Assembly: GCA_002418985.1 (NCBI GenBank)
Contig: DIFE01000066.1
Coordinates: forward strand, 83,224 to 147,223
Direction of reading: 5' to 3'
Length of the DNA: 64,000 nt
Source of the DNA: Deltaproteobacteria bacterium UBA5756
GTDB taxonomy: Bacteria; Desulfobacterota; Syntrophorhabdia; Syntrophorhabdales; Syntrophorhabdaceae
The stretch's first letter is position 1, and every line of letters begins with the position of its first letter. A program made the position numbers and the translations under genes. Positions 16,173 to 24,536 of this stretch are shown here, piece after piece. Under the pieces are notes generated by a model, which worked only from the letters and a program-made list of their open reading frames with translations, was not told where the DNA came from and searched no databases.

Positions 16173-17777
16173 ATGTGCGTGTCTGAACATAACCGGGACA
16201 ATATCAAAACGGGGCCCCAAAATCCCCCGGGGGAAGACCTTATCGTCTGCGAGCAGGCGCTGGGTACCTCCGAGCGGAAGCTCTTCTCCATGCTGGAGTT
16301 GGGGCGTCTTATCGGCCTCGACCTTAACCTCGACGAAATGCTGATTCAGATAGCATCGAAGGCCAAGGAGGTCATGGATGCCGACAGGTTCAACCTGCTG
16401 CTCTACGACCCGCTGACAGACGAGCTCTGGACGAATATGGTATTCGAGATCGAAGGCAGGAAGTTCCGCACACCTTCCCATGTCGGCCTCTCTGGATACT
16501 CTTTCCATACGGGGCAGACCGTCAATGTTGAAGATGCCCATGAGGACCCCCGGTTCTTCCGCCACATCGATGAAGCGATCGGGTATACAACGAAAAGCAT
16601 GCTCTGCATGCCCTTTTTCAGCAGGTCCGGGTCGACCCTCGGAGTGATCCAGCTCATCAACAAGCGCCAGGGAAGGTTCACCGCCGAAGACGAGACGCTC
16701 CTCAGGATGTTCGCAAATCACGTCTCCGTGTTCATCGAGATTGCTCAGCTCCAGAAGGCCCGCATGGACACGCTGGAACAATCCCGCAAAGAACTCGAGC
16801 GGCTCAATGCGGCAAAGGGCAAGGCCCTCGATCACCTCTCCCACGAGCTGAAGACACCGCTTGCCCTTATCCAGGGATATCTCAGGATCCTCAGGAGAAA
16901 GATCGCCAAACAACCCGATGGTGAGTCTGTACTCGGATACTTCGACGTCCTCAAACATTACATGGCAAGGCTTTTTGAAGTGCAGAAGGAATGTGAAAAG
17001 ATCATGCTGGCCTATCGCGAGATCGAAGAAGAAAACCTCGTCGACGAACTCGAGCGGCTCTGGAAGAAGATCGAAGGCCTGGAGACGGACATCCCCGTCG
17101 ACACAAAAGAAGTGTGGAAAACCCTCAAGGAATACGTGGCCAATTACGTTCCCCCCGACAACAGATCAAAGAGTATAATCCTCCTCTATCCGACGGTGCA
17201 GAAGGCCATAGCGGACACCCGCGACAATGCGCCCCACCGTGACATCGAATTCCGTCTTACCGGCGATGAGGATGTCTCCATCTTTATGGATGTCGTCGTT
17301 GTCCGGGACATGCTCATGGGTCTTCTGAAAAATGCCGTGGAAAACACCCCTGATGGCGGCCTCGTTGAGGTATCCCTGGCGGGGGATGACAGGAATGTCA
17401 TCATCGCCGTCAAAGATTACGGGATCGGGATCACCGAGCAAAACAAGGAACATGTCTTCGAGGGCTTTTTCCATACCCAGGACACGGATCTCTACGGTTC
17501 CAGGAGCGTTTACGAGTTCGGCGCGGGGGGAAAGGGACTCGACCTTTTCCAGATGAAGGTCTACGGCCGGCGTTTCGGTTTCGGGATCTCGATGGAGAGT
17601 TCCCGGTGTGTCCATATTCCCACCGACAGGGATATCTGCCCGGGCAGGATCTCCGATTGCCCCCACGTATCAAGCCGCGAGGGGTGCCTTGCATCGGGCT
17701 CGACCACTTTTTGTTTGACTTTTCCCGTTGCGAAAGAATATCTTAGAACCGGTATTCGTAACGAGTCAGGTCCATAA
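16173..17777 (+). CDS. GAF-domain sensor histidine kinase with Cys-rich insertion
   Basis: A 534-residue soluble kinase. A GAF domain covers roughly residues 40-195 (ADRFNLLLYDPLTDELW, CMPFFSRSGSTLGVIQLINK). The HisKA box LSHELKTPLALIQGYL has H224. A long helical spacer of about 110 residues separates it from the HATPase domain (LLKNAVENTPDGG, KDYGIGI, GGKGLDLF). After the glycine box an insertion carries four cysteines (C479, C489, C496, C505; spacing C-X9-C-X6-C-X8-C), so a metal or iron-sulfur site is possible. No membrane helix is present. A second kinase and a receiver follow, suggesting one signalling unit. Confidence 0.87.
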   Translation: MCVSEHNRDNIKTGPQNPPGEDLIVCEQALGTSERKLFSMLELGRLIGLDLNLDEMLIQIASKAKEVMDADRFNLLLYDPLTDELWTNMVFEIEGRKFRTPSHVGLSGYSFHTGQTVNVEDAHEDPRFFRHIDEAIGYTTKSMLCMPFFSRSGSTLGVIQLINKRQGRFTAEDETLLRMFANHVSVFIEIAQLQKARMDTLEQSRKELERLNAAKGKALDHLSHELKTPLALIQGYLRILRRKIAKQPDGESVLGYFDVLKHYMARLFEVQKECEKIMLAYREIEEENLVDELERLWKKIEGLETDIPVDTKEVWKTLKEYVANYVPPDNRSKSIILLYPTVQKAIADTRDNAPHRDIEFRLTGDEDVSIFMDVVVVRDMLMGLLKNAVENTPDGGLVEVSLAGDDRNVIIAVKDYGIGITEQNKEHVFEGFFHTQDTDLYGSRSVYEFGAGGKGLDLFQMKVYGRRFGFGISMESSRCVHIPTDRDICPGRISDCPHVSSREGCLASGSTTFCLTFPVAKEYLRTGIRNESGP

Positions 17778-17790
17778 TTAAGGTTGATAT

Positions 17791-18525
17791 ATGACCCGAA
17801 AAGACCCCCTGGTTGACCTGCTGATCCACGACCTTACTGGTCCTTTGTCGATCGTGCTGGCAAGCGTCAACAGCCTGCTGAACAAGGAGGACAAGCTCGG
17901 GCCGTACAATGAATACCAGAAGGACACTCTGAAAAGGGCGCAGCGCAACGCCGAAAAGGCAAAGGCCCTCCTCCTCGAGATCATCGAGGTCTATCGCTCC
18001 GAGGAGGGACTCTTCAGAAAAGACCAGTTCCTTATCTCCGACGTCCTGAGGGAGGCGCTCATCGATGCCGTGGAGGTCGTAACTCCCGCCATCGGTGAGG
18101 AGCTCGCCAGGGCAGACGACAATTCCTTTGACGAAGTCCTCACCCGGAACGGAATTCTTATCGAAGTATGCGGAAGGTACGGCGAATCCTTTTTCACTCA
18201 TGATCCGAAAAAGATCCGTCAGATTTTGAGGAACCTCATCTCCAACGCCCTCAAATACCGAAAGTCCACTATGAAGCTGAAAATCGCAGGGGACCTGGAT
18301 CTTGTGATCTCCGTGGAAGACGACGGCCAGGGAATCCCGGAAGAGAAGCAGGATTACATATTCAAACGCTTTTTTAACCTGAAGAGCAAAAAAGGCGGAC
18401 CCGAAGGATTGGGCTTCGGCCTTTCATGCGTGAAAAACCTTGTCGAGAAGATGAGGGGGGAAATATCACTCAAAAGCGGAGAGGGCGCGGGTTCCTGCTT
18501 CACCGTACGCATTCCTCCCCTGTGA
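17791..18525 (+). CDS. Small histidine kinase without a sensor domain
   Basis: A 244-residue cytoplasmic kinase made only of a HisKA-like dimer domain and a HATPase domain. H13 in LLIHDLTGPLSIVLAS is the likely phospho-acceptor, in an atypical H-D-L-T-G-P context instead of H-E-x-x-x-P. The ATPase part has the N-box ILRNLISNALKYRK, EDDGQGIPEEKQDYIFKRFF and GLGFGLSCVKNL. It starts 13 bases after the GAF kinase and is followed by a stand-alone receiver. It may be activated by the GAF kinase or by another protein, because it has no input domain. Confidence 0.84.
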   Translation: MTRKDPLVDLLIHDLTGPLSIVLASVNSLLNKEDKLGPYNEYQKDTLKRAQRNAEKAKALLLEIIEVYRSEEGLFRKDQFLISDVLREALIDAVEVVTPAIGEELARADDNSFDEVLTRNGILIEVCGRYGESFFTHDPKKIRQILRNLISNALKYRKSTMKLKIAGDLDLVISVEDDGQGIPEEKQDYIFKRFFNLKSKKGGPEGLGFGLSCVKNLVEKMRGEISLKSGEGAGSCFTVRIPPL

Positions 18526-18556
18526 TATCGGAACTATAAAATAAAAGGAGGTTATA

Positions 18557-19045
18557 ATGACAGAATCAATTCTGAACGGAAAGAAGATACTCGCAGTCGA
18601 CGATGAACCCGATGTCCTCAAGGTACTCGAAGAAGAAATCATGGATGCTTGTCCGAATTGTACCTTCGATACCGCAACGAACTTTGAGTCCGCATCCGGG
18701 CTTCTTGAGTCAAAAGACTACGACATAGTAGTTCTCGACATCATGGGTGTGCGCGGCTTCGACCTTCTCGATAAGGCCGTCAAGAAAAACCTTAGAGTCG
18801 CCATGCTCACCGCTCATGCACTCAGCCCCGAGGCCCTGAAGAAATCCTACGAGATGAAGGCCCGCGCTTACCTCCCCAAAGACAAGCTCGGCGAGATCGT
18901 CCCCTTCCTCGAAGACGTCCTCACACACGATTTCCAGCCCGGTTGGACACGTCTCTTCGAAAAATTACACACCTTCTTCACGGAGAGGTTCGAATCCGAC
19001 TGGGAAAAGAAGACCGGCCTGACCTGGAGAGAATGGACGAAATAA
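18557..19045 (+). CDS. Stand-alone receiver protein
   Basis: A 162-residue response regulator with one receiver domain: the acidic pocket DDEPD near residues 15-19, phospho-acceptor D61 in VLDIMG, the switch Thr in LTAHA and the lysine in YLPKDKLGE. About 40 extra C-terminal residues are Trp- and Phe-rich (FFTERFESDWEKK) and match no known output domain. A strong ribosome site AAAAGGAGG precedes the ATG. It probably takes phosphate from one or both upstream kinases and acts by protein contact. A strong terminator follows. Confidence 0.87.
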   Translation: MTESILNGKKILAVDDEPDVLKVLEEEIMDACPNCTFDTATNFESASGLLESKDYDIVVLDIMGVRGFDLLDKAVKKNLRVAMLTAHALSPEALKKSYEMKARAYLPKDKLGEIVPFLEDVLTHDFQPGWTRLFEKLHTFFTERFESDWEKKTGLTWREWTK

Positions 19046-19059
19046 AAGCTGTCGAAAAA

Positions 19060-19096
19060 AAACAAACAGGCGGGCACTAAGCCCGCTTGTTTGTTT
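19060..19096. terminator. Strong hairpin terminator after the sensor trio
   Basis: Sixteen-base arms (19060-19075 and 19081-19096) pair with a single G-T wobble around loop ACTAA. The GC-rich top (GGCGGGC/GCCCGC) and A/T-rich base allow termination in both directions. Confidence 0.85.
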
Positions 19097-19180
19097 TGGC
19101 GTTCCGCGTTTCACGCTTCAAGGAAAACAGGGCCGCCACCCGGATGAAAGGTCCTTGTTTGACCCTGCCCGGTGAATGGC

Positions 19181-19218
19181 ATAGGTCCTATAGGTCGAAT
19201 AAGACTTATAGGACCTAT
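19181..19218. repeat. 38-base palindromic repeat, copy 2
   Basis: Same length and layout as 4333-4370: ATAGGTCCTATA-type arms closing on a short AT-rich loop, with about five substitutions between copies, largely in the centre. It lies between the terminator and the trpS promoter. The rest of 19097-19254 shows no gene. Confidence 0.75.
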
Positions 19219-19254
19219 TTCTTATGAGGCTGCAACCTGAAGCCATTTCCCCAT

Positions 19255-19283
19255 TTGATTTGCTCCACCATTTGGTGTAGATT
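19255..19283 (+). promoter_or_regulatory. Promoter of trpS
   Basis: TTGATT (19255-19260), a 17-base spacer and TAGATT (19278-19283). The leader to the ATG at 19337 is about 45 bases and contains a GGAGG ribosome site. No T-box antiterminator is present. Confidence 0.45.
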
Positions 19284-19336
19284 AAACACGATAAAAATCA
19301 CAGAGAAAGAGGCTGTCGGGTCTTTTTGGAGGATAG

Positions 19337-20320
19337 ATGAAGCGGATCTTCAGCGGCATACAGCCCACGGGTGAGATACACCTTGGCAACTATGTGGGCG
19401 CCATCAGGAACTGGGTGTACCTGCAGGATGAGTATGACTGCATATTCAGTGTCGTCGACTACCATGCCATAACCATAGAATATCCCGCCGAGGAGATGAA
19501 GAAGCGTACCCTCGACACGGCTGTCATCCTCCTCGCCTGTGGTCTCACACCGGAAAAGTCTGATATTTTCGTTCAGTCCCACGTCCCGGAGCATACCGAG
19601 CTCGCCTGGATTTTCAATACGGTCACCCCCATCGGCGAGGTCGAACGGATGACGCAGTTTAAGGACAAGGCCAGGCAGCATCGGGCGAACATCAACATGG
19701 GCCTGATGGACTATCCCGTCCTCCAGGCCGCGGACATCCTCCTCTATAAAGCGGGCTACGTTCCTGTTGGTGAAGACCAGGTGCAGCACATAGAGCTCTG
19801 CCGGGAAGTCGCCCGGAAATTCAACGCACGCTTCTCGCCCATATTTCCCGAACCCGAAGAACTCCTCTCCCTGGCACCCAGGATCCTGGGCGTTGACGGT
19901 CAGTCAAAGATGTCGAAGAGCCTTGGCAATTATATCGGCATACTGGAGGAAGAAGGGGACGTGTGGGAAAAACTCCGGACGGCCGTGACGGACGTGAACC
20001 GGGTGCGCAGAAAAGATCCCGGCAACCCGGAGGTGTGCAACATTTACACCATTCACCGCGCTTTTTCCGACAACAGCATGCTTATCGAGATCGATAAAGG
20101 GTGCACGACTGCCGGCATCGGCTGCATCGACTGCAAGAAGATGCTTTTCGAAAACCTGAAGAAGGAATTGGAGCCTATCCGTCTCAAGGCGGCTGAATTA
20201 CAGGGGAACATGGATTATGTCATGGACGTCCTCGCGCAGGGGGCGGCTGCGTGTAAGAAGACGGCGACTGCTACGATGGATGAGGTTCGCCGGACAATGG
20301 GTCTTTATATTCCCGGCTAG
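19337..20320 (+). CDS. trpS: Tryptophan-tRNA ligase
   Basis: Class I aminoacyl-tRNA synthetase that charges tRNA-Trp, 327 residues, a normal bacterial length. The HIGH-like motif is PTGEIHLGNYVGA near residues 9-21 and the KMSKS motif is SKMSKSLGNY near 193-202. YKAGYVPVGEDQVQHIEL is the conserved Trp and ATP pocket. A GGAGG ribosome site lies before the ATG. Near residues 240-275 a cluster of cysteines (CNIYT, CTTAGIGCIDCKK) matches the CIDCK motif common in bacterial enzymes of this group. Confidence 0.97.
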   Translation: MKRIFSGIQPTGEIHLGNYVGAIRNWVYLQDEYDCIFSVVDYHAITIEYPAEEMKKRTLDTAVILLACGLTPEKSDIFVQSHVPEHTELAWIFNTVTPIGEVERMTQFKDKARQHRANINMGLMDYPVLQAADILLYKAGYVPVGEDQVQHIELCREVARKFNARFSPIFPEPEELLSLAPRILGVDGQSKMSKSLGNYIGILEEEGDVWEKLRTAVTDVNRVRRKDPGNPEVCNIYTIHRAFSDNSMLIEIDKGCTTAGIGCIDCKKMLFENLKKELEPIRLKAAELQGNMDYVMDVLAQGAAACKKTATATMDEVRRTMGLYIPG

Positions 20321-20346
20321 TTTTCCTCAATGGGGCTTTTCACTGG

Positions 20347-20375
20347 TTGACATTTTGTGTGTGTGCCTTTAATAT
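20347..20375 (+). promoter_or_regulatory. Consensus promoter of the ftsB-like gene
   Basis: TTGACA (20347-20352), a 17-base spacer and TAATAT (20370-20375). The ATG at 20385 is nine bases after the -10 box, so the mRNA should begin at or only a few bases before the start codon. Confidence 0.72.
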
Positions 20376-20384
20376 AAAGAAAGC

Positions 20385-20663
20385 ATGGCAGATAATCCCG
20401 TAAAGCGATACGGATTTATAGTCTTTCTCTCAACCATTTTCTTTCACCTTATTCTCATGGACGGTGGAATATACGACCTTTTGAAGGTCAAACTGAAAAC
20501 CAGGACCGCAAAATTATCTATCATGCAGATGGAAGATAGTAATACGACGCTCTCCCGGGAGCTTCGAAGGATCCGGGAGGACGACCGCTACCTCGAAGAG
20601 ATGGTAAGAAAGAAATACGGCTTCGTAAGAGAAGGGGAAAAGGTGTACAGGGTTGAACCATGA
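20385..20663 (+). CDS. ftsB: FtsB/DivIC-type septum formation initiator
   Basis: A 92-residue bitopic protein. One membrane helix (about residues 9-28) is followed by a periplasmic coiled coil (LSIMQMEDSNTTLSRELRRIRED) and the family-typical end VRKKYGFVREGEKVYRV, which matches the FtsB consensus for the segment that binds FtsL and FtsQ. It would bridge divisome proteins at the septum. Its stop overlaps the next start by four bases. The promoter lies immediately upstream and no ribosome site is visible, which suggests leaderless translation. Confidence 0.85.
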   Translation: MADNPVKRYGFIVFLSTIFFHLILMDGGIYDLLKVKLKTRTAKLSIMQMEDSNTTLSRELRRIREDDRYLEEMVRKKYGFVREGEKVYRVEP

Positions 20664-21535
20664 AATACGAAGGAACAATTTACAGACCGCCAAGCGAGGC
20701 GGATAGTCTTATCCTCCAGATCACCATCGGGTGTTCCCACAACAAATGCACTTTCTGCGGCTCTTTTAAAGATAAGAAATTCCGCGTGCGGACCTTCGAG
20801 GAGATCGCCGAGGACGTAAAAGAAGCGAAGCAGTACGCGCGGTATATCAGAAAGGTCTTCCTCGCCGACGGCGATGCGTTGATCATTCCTCAGAAGAGGC
20901 TTTTGCCTATCGTACGGCTTGTCAGTGATGCCTTTCCGAAACTTGAACGCATAGGCGTTTACGGAAATACCAAATCCATCCTCAAGAAATCCGTCGAAGA
21001 ACTGAAGGCCCTGAAAGAGCTTGGTGTGGGCATCGTCTATCTCGGTGTGGAGTCGGGCGATCAGGTCGTTCTTGACCGGGTCTGCAAGGGCACAGTACTC
21101 GACAAAACGGCCGAGGCGGCGCAACGGGTGAAAGACGCGGGCATGCTCCTTTCCGTCACGGTCCTTCTAGGGCTTGGCGGTGTCGAGCGAAGCAGGATCC
21201 ACGCCGAAGAGACAGGCAAGTTCTTAAGCAGGATCCAGCCCGATTACGCCGGCGCTCTGAGCGTCATCGTGGTGCCCGGCACGGTCCTCGCCGATGAGAT
21301 CAAGAAGGGCACGTTCGTGGTGCCCGATCCGTACATGCTCCTTGAGGAGTTGTACCTCATGATCGAGAACACTAATGTACACCATACCTATTTCGCCTCG
21401 AACCATGCCTCGAACTACCTGCCCGTCAAGGCCTGGCTCCCCGAAGAGAAGGAAAAAACGCTCAAGGCGATTCGTCACGTCCTTGACGAGCGCGATCCCG
21501 CCATGCTGAGACCCGAATTCATGAGGGCTCTCTGA
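20660..21535 (+). CDS. Radical SAM protein
   Basis: A 291-residue radical SAM enzyme. The cluster-binding motif CSHNKCTFC (C25, C29, C32) begins close to the N-terminus, followed by FLADGDALI and GVESGD motifs typical of the Elp3/HemN-like subgroup. No B12-binding or TRAM domain is attached. The substrate is unknown. Its ATG overlaps the ftsB-like stop (ATGA), and a thioesterase gene follows two bases after its own stop, so it is central to a four- to five-gene operon. No assignment beyond the superfamily is justified. Confidence 0.85.
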   Translation: MKYEGTIYRPPSEADSLILQITIGCSHNKCTFCGSFKDKKFRVRTFEEIAEDVKEAKQYARYIRKVFLADGDALIIPQKRLLPIVRLVSDAFPKLERIGVYGNTKSILKKSVEELKALKELGVGIVYLGVESGDQVVLDRVCKGTVLDKTAEAAQRVKDAGMLLSVTVLLGLGGVERSRIHAEETGKFLSRIQPDYAGALSVIVVPGTVLADEIKKGTFVVPDPYMLLEELYLMIENTNVHHTYFASNHASNYLPVKAWLPEEKEKTLKAIRHVLDERDPAMLRPEFMRAL

Positions 21536-21537
21536 TC

Positions 21538-21978
21538 ATGAATGAAAGGACAAGGGATCACGGCAAAGATGACGGGGAGTTTATCGATATCCCGATACGT
21601 GTCAGGTATGCCGACACGGATCGAATGGGGATCGTTTACTACGGAAACTACCCGGCTTTTTTCGAGGTGGGGCGCAGCGAATACATGCGCCAGAAGGGCT
21701 ACCCCTACCGGGATCTGGAGGCACTGGGCTATCACTTCGTCGTCGTCGGTCTCGAGGCAAAATATTACAATACGGCCACTTACGACGATATCCTGATCGT
21801 AAAAACGAGGGTGACGGAGATGAAATCCCGGGGCATCACCTTTCATTATGTTATAACAAGAGACGGAGCCCTGGTTGTCGAAGGAACGACAAAACATATC
21901 TGCGTCAACACGGACAAAAAACCCGTTACGATACCCCAGAAAGTCATAGAAATCTTCCGTGATGGCCCAGCCACATAA
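21538..21978 (+). CDS. YbgC/FadM-type acyl-CoA thioesterase
   Basis: A 146-residue hot-dog-fold thioesterase of the 4-hydroxybenzoyl-CoA thioesterase (YbgC-like) group. The active-site motif is RYADTDRMGIVYYGNYPAFFE, with the Asp of YADTDRMG as catalytic residue, and the later VVGLEAKYYNTATYDD segment is typical. It hydrolyses acyl-CoA (short or medium chains in characterised relatives). The native substrate is not known. It overlaps the following glycosyltransferase by about 20 bases. Confidence 0.9.
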   Translation: MNERTRDHGKDDGEFIDIPIRVRYADTDRMGIVYYGNYPAFFEVGRSEYMRQKGYPYRDLEALGYHFVVVGLEAKYYNTATYDDILIVKTRVTEMKSRGITFHYVITRDGALVVEGTTKHICVNTDKKPVTIPQKVIEIFRDGPAT

Positions 21979-23029
21979 TATCCTCATCATTCGGCTGAGC
22001 TCGCTCGGGGACGTCCTTATGAGCGTACCGGCGGTAAGGGCTTTGAGAGAGCGCTTTCCTGACGCGCACATCTCGTGGCTTGCCGAGGGTTCCGTGACGG
22101 GCATCCTTGCACACCAGGATTTCATCGATGAGGTAATCTTTTTCCCGCGCGCGGCCCTGACGAGACACCTCAGGAAAGGACATTTTTCGACCACCGCGCA
22201 CATCCTGGGAGACTTCCTGAAAAGCCTGCGCAAACGTGAATACGACTGGATCGTAGATCTTCACGGCATCGCCAAAAGTGTGGCGCTCATGATGACCGCC
22301 CGCGGAACAAGAAGGATCGGTTTCGGCAAGACCTTTGCCAAGGATATGAGTCACATCTTCTACCAGGAACGCGTAAACGGATTTCAAAAAAGGATCCACA
22401 AGGTGGAGCGCAACATGCTGGCCGCCCGTCATCTGGGGTGGGCAGACGCAGGCCCGATACCAGCGGCGCCCCTTCTTGTGCATGAGGACGCAAGAACATA
22501 CATAGACGATTTCCTTCGTTCTCATGATATCCGCCCGCCCTTCTTTACCGTGAACCCTTTTGCGAGCAAGGACTCCGCCTTCAAGCGATGGCCTCTCGAA
22601 CGATACGCCGACCTCATCGGGAGGATCAGGCGGGAGCGCATGGGGTCCGTTGTCATAATCTGGGGACCCGGCGAACGCGAAGAGGCCCAGAGACTTGTTG
22701 CGCTGGTTGGCGACAATGCACAGCTTGCCTGTCAGACGGACATCGCGCAGCTCTACGCCCTCCTTGCCAGGAGCAGCGTCTACATCGGGGGCGATACGGG
22801 AACCACCCATCTCGCCTCCGCGGCGAACGTCCCCGTCCTTTCCATCTTCGGCCCCACCGATTTCATCGTCAACCGTCCCTATTCAAAGAACAGCGTCATT
22901 ATAAGGAAGGAGATCCCCTGCAGCCCCTGCAAGAAAAAGGACTGCAAGACGCGGGAGTGTCTCATGACCATATCGTCCGACGAGGTCTTCGAGGCGCTCC
23001 GAAAGATTCCCCTGAAAGACGAGGCTTGA
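21959..23029 (+). CDS. GT9 family heptosyltransferase-like glycosyltransferase (first)
   Basis: A 356-residue GT-B glycosyltransferase of family 9, the family of ADP-heptose:LPS heptosyltransferases WaaC/WaaF. It has the N-terminal ILIIRLSSLGDVLMSVPAVRALRERFPDAHI signature split across the first strand and helix, and the sugar-nucleotide site GGDTGTTHLASAANVPVLSIFGPTD. The C-terminus carries a cysteine cluster CSPCKKKDCKTREC that may bind metal and is shared with the GT9 gene at 24505. It acts at the cytoplasmic face of the inner membrane during LPS core assembly. Which heptose it adds is not determined. Confidence 0.88.
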   Translation: MMAQPHNILIIRLSSLGDVLMSVPAVRALRERFPDAHISWLAEGSVTGILAHQDFIDEVIFFPRAALTRHLRKGHFSTTAHILGDFLKSLRKREYDWIVDLHGIAKSVALMMTARGTRRIGFGKTFAKDMSHIFYQERVNGFQKRIHKVERNMLAARHLGWADAGPIPAAPLLVHEDARTYIDDFLRSHDIRPPFFTVNPFASKDSAFKRWPLERYADLIGRIRRERMGSVVIIWGPGEREEAQRLVALVGDNAQLACQTDIAQLYALLARSSVYIGGDTGTTHLASAANVPVLSIFGPTDFIVNRPYSKNSVIIRKEIPCSPCKKKDCKTRECLMTISSDEVFEALRKIPLKDEA

Positions 23030-23033
23030 AAAT

Positions 23034-24536
23034 ATGCGCATTCTCTTCATCTATCCCAACCTGAATACACAGGTCGGCTTCAATTACGGTATCTCGTACA
23101 TCTCGGGCTTCCTCAAGGCGAAAGGTATCGAGACGGGACTCGTTAATATCAACGAGAAACTGGGCTACCCCCTTGACAGGGAGCGGATAAAGAAAGACGT
23201 ACTGGCCTTCGGGCCCGACATCATCGGTTTTTCCGTACTCACCAACCAGTATAAATATGCCCTCGAGATCGCCCGGGACATCAAAAGCTATACCGATGTC
23301 CCCATCCTTTTCGGCGGCATTCATGTCACCATGGATCCCGTGGAAACCCTCATGCAGGACGAGGTGGATCTTATCTGCGTCGGCGAGGGGGAAGAAGCTC
23401 TGGCCGAACTCGTCGCGGCCGGTAACCCGAAGGGTGTCGCGAATATCGGCCGCAAGGAAAACGGCAAAGCCGTCATCGAACCCCTCAGGCCTTTCACGGA
23501 TATCACCACCCTGCCCTTCAAGGATTACGAGATCTTCGACTTCCAGAAGATAATAGACGCGAAAGACGGATGGGTGGGCCTCACGGCGTCACGGGGCTGC
23601 CCCTTCCGGTGCACATACTGCCTCAATCACAAGATCATAGAGGTCTACAAGGAAAGCGGCCACCTTCCCAGGGGCTATATCAGGAGGCATACTGTCGACC
23701 AGATGATCGCCGAGATCGAGTACCTTCTCGGGCACTATGACAGGATCAAAATGTTCATCTTCGATGATGACATCTTCACCTTTGACAAGGTCTGGCTCAG
23801 GAAATTCACCGAGCGGTACACGTCCGTCACCGACATCCCCTTCGTCTGCAACGCCCACGCCCGGATCTTCGACGACGAAACGGCTCGTCTGCTCAGCGAC
23901 GCCGGTTGCCGCATCGTGAAATTCGGGCTTGAAAGCGGCAGCGACAGGATACGCCGCAAGGTGCTGAGCCGCTACATGACCAACAAACATATCGAGGATG
24001 CCTTCGCCATCGCGGATAAGTACGGCCTTCACACATCGGCCTTTGTTATGCTCGGTCTACCCTACGAAACAATCGGAGACATCAGGGAAACCGTGGACCT
24101 TCTTGCCGCGATCAAACCCGGCCGTTTCCGCTGGTCCCTCTTCTTCCCCTTTGTGGGGACAAAGGCTTACAGCATCGCCCGGTCGTCGGGCCAGATCGAT
24201 CTCGAACGGATGGAGAAGCTCGACAACTTTACCGATGAGACCTGCATGAGGCTGGGCCCCGAGGTGGATCTTTACTGCGACAAGGTCAAGTCCATTCTGT
24301 GTGCCTTCGTCAATGCCCATTCCGGTCTTGAACACACCGAAGGGTTCAGGCGTCTCGCTGAAGAGATCGAGGCAATGGACAAGGCAACCTGGCATCAAAA
24401 GAAGGAAAGCATCCTTCGCGCTGTGGAGGAACTTAACGAAGGCATGGAAAAATCGGGAGGACTCCATTATACTGTGAGATACAATCCTTTTATGGGCGTA
24501 CGAAGTGACTGGAAAGACGATAGTATATCTGCCTAA
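23034..24536 (+). CDS. B12-binding-domain radical SAM protein
   Basis: A 500-residue protein. Residues 1 to about 135 form a cobalamin-binding-type domain (GPDIIGFSVLTNQYKYALEIAR, GGIHVTMDPVETL, GEGEEAL). A radical SAM domain follows with C189, C193 and C196 (GCPFRCTYC), and KFGLESGSDRIRRKVL is a family motif. Such enzymes methylate or rearrange poorly activated carbons. It lies between two GT9 heptosyltransferases with 4- and 32-base junctions, so a role in modifying lipid A or core sugars is a reasonable guess but is not shown by the sequence. Confidence 0.87.
   Translation: MRILFIYPNLNTQVGFNYGISYISGFLKAKGIETGLVNINEKLGYPLDRERIKKDVLAFGPDIIGFSVLTNQYKYALEIARDIKSYTDVPILFGGIHVTMDPVETLMQDEVDLICVGEGEEALAELVAAGNPKGVANIGRKENGKAVIEPLRPFTDITTLPFKDYEIFDFQKIIDAKDGWVGLTASRGCPFRCTYCLNHKIIEVYKESGHLPRGYIRRHTVDQMIAEIEYLLGHYDRIKMFIFDDDIFTFDKVWLRKFTERYTSVTDIPFVCNAHARIFDDETARLLSDAGCRIVKFGLESGSDRIRRKVLSRYMTNKHIEDAFAIADKYGLHTSAFVMLGLPYETIGDIRETVDLLAAIKPGRFRWSLFFPFVGTKAYSIARSSGQIDLERMEKLDNFTDETCMRLGPEVDLYCDKVKSILCAFVNAHSGLEHTEGFRRLAEEIEAMDKATWHQKKESILRAVEELNEGMEKSGGLHYTVRYNPFMGVRSDWKDDSISA

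Noticed and set aside
19097..19336. T-box leader for trpS
   Set aside because: No T-box AGGGTGG-type sequence or antiterminator is visible, and a normal promoter and ribosome site explain the region.
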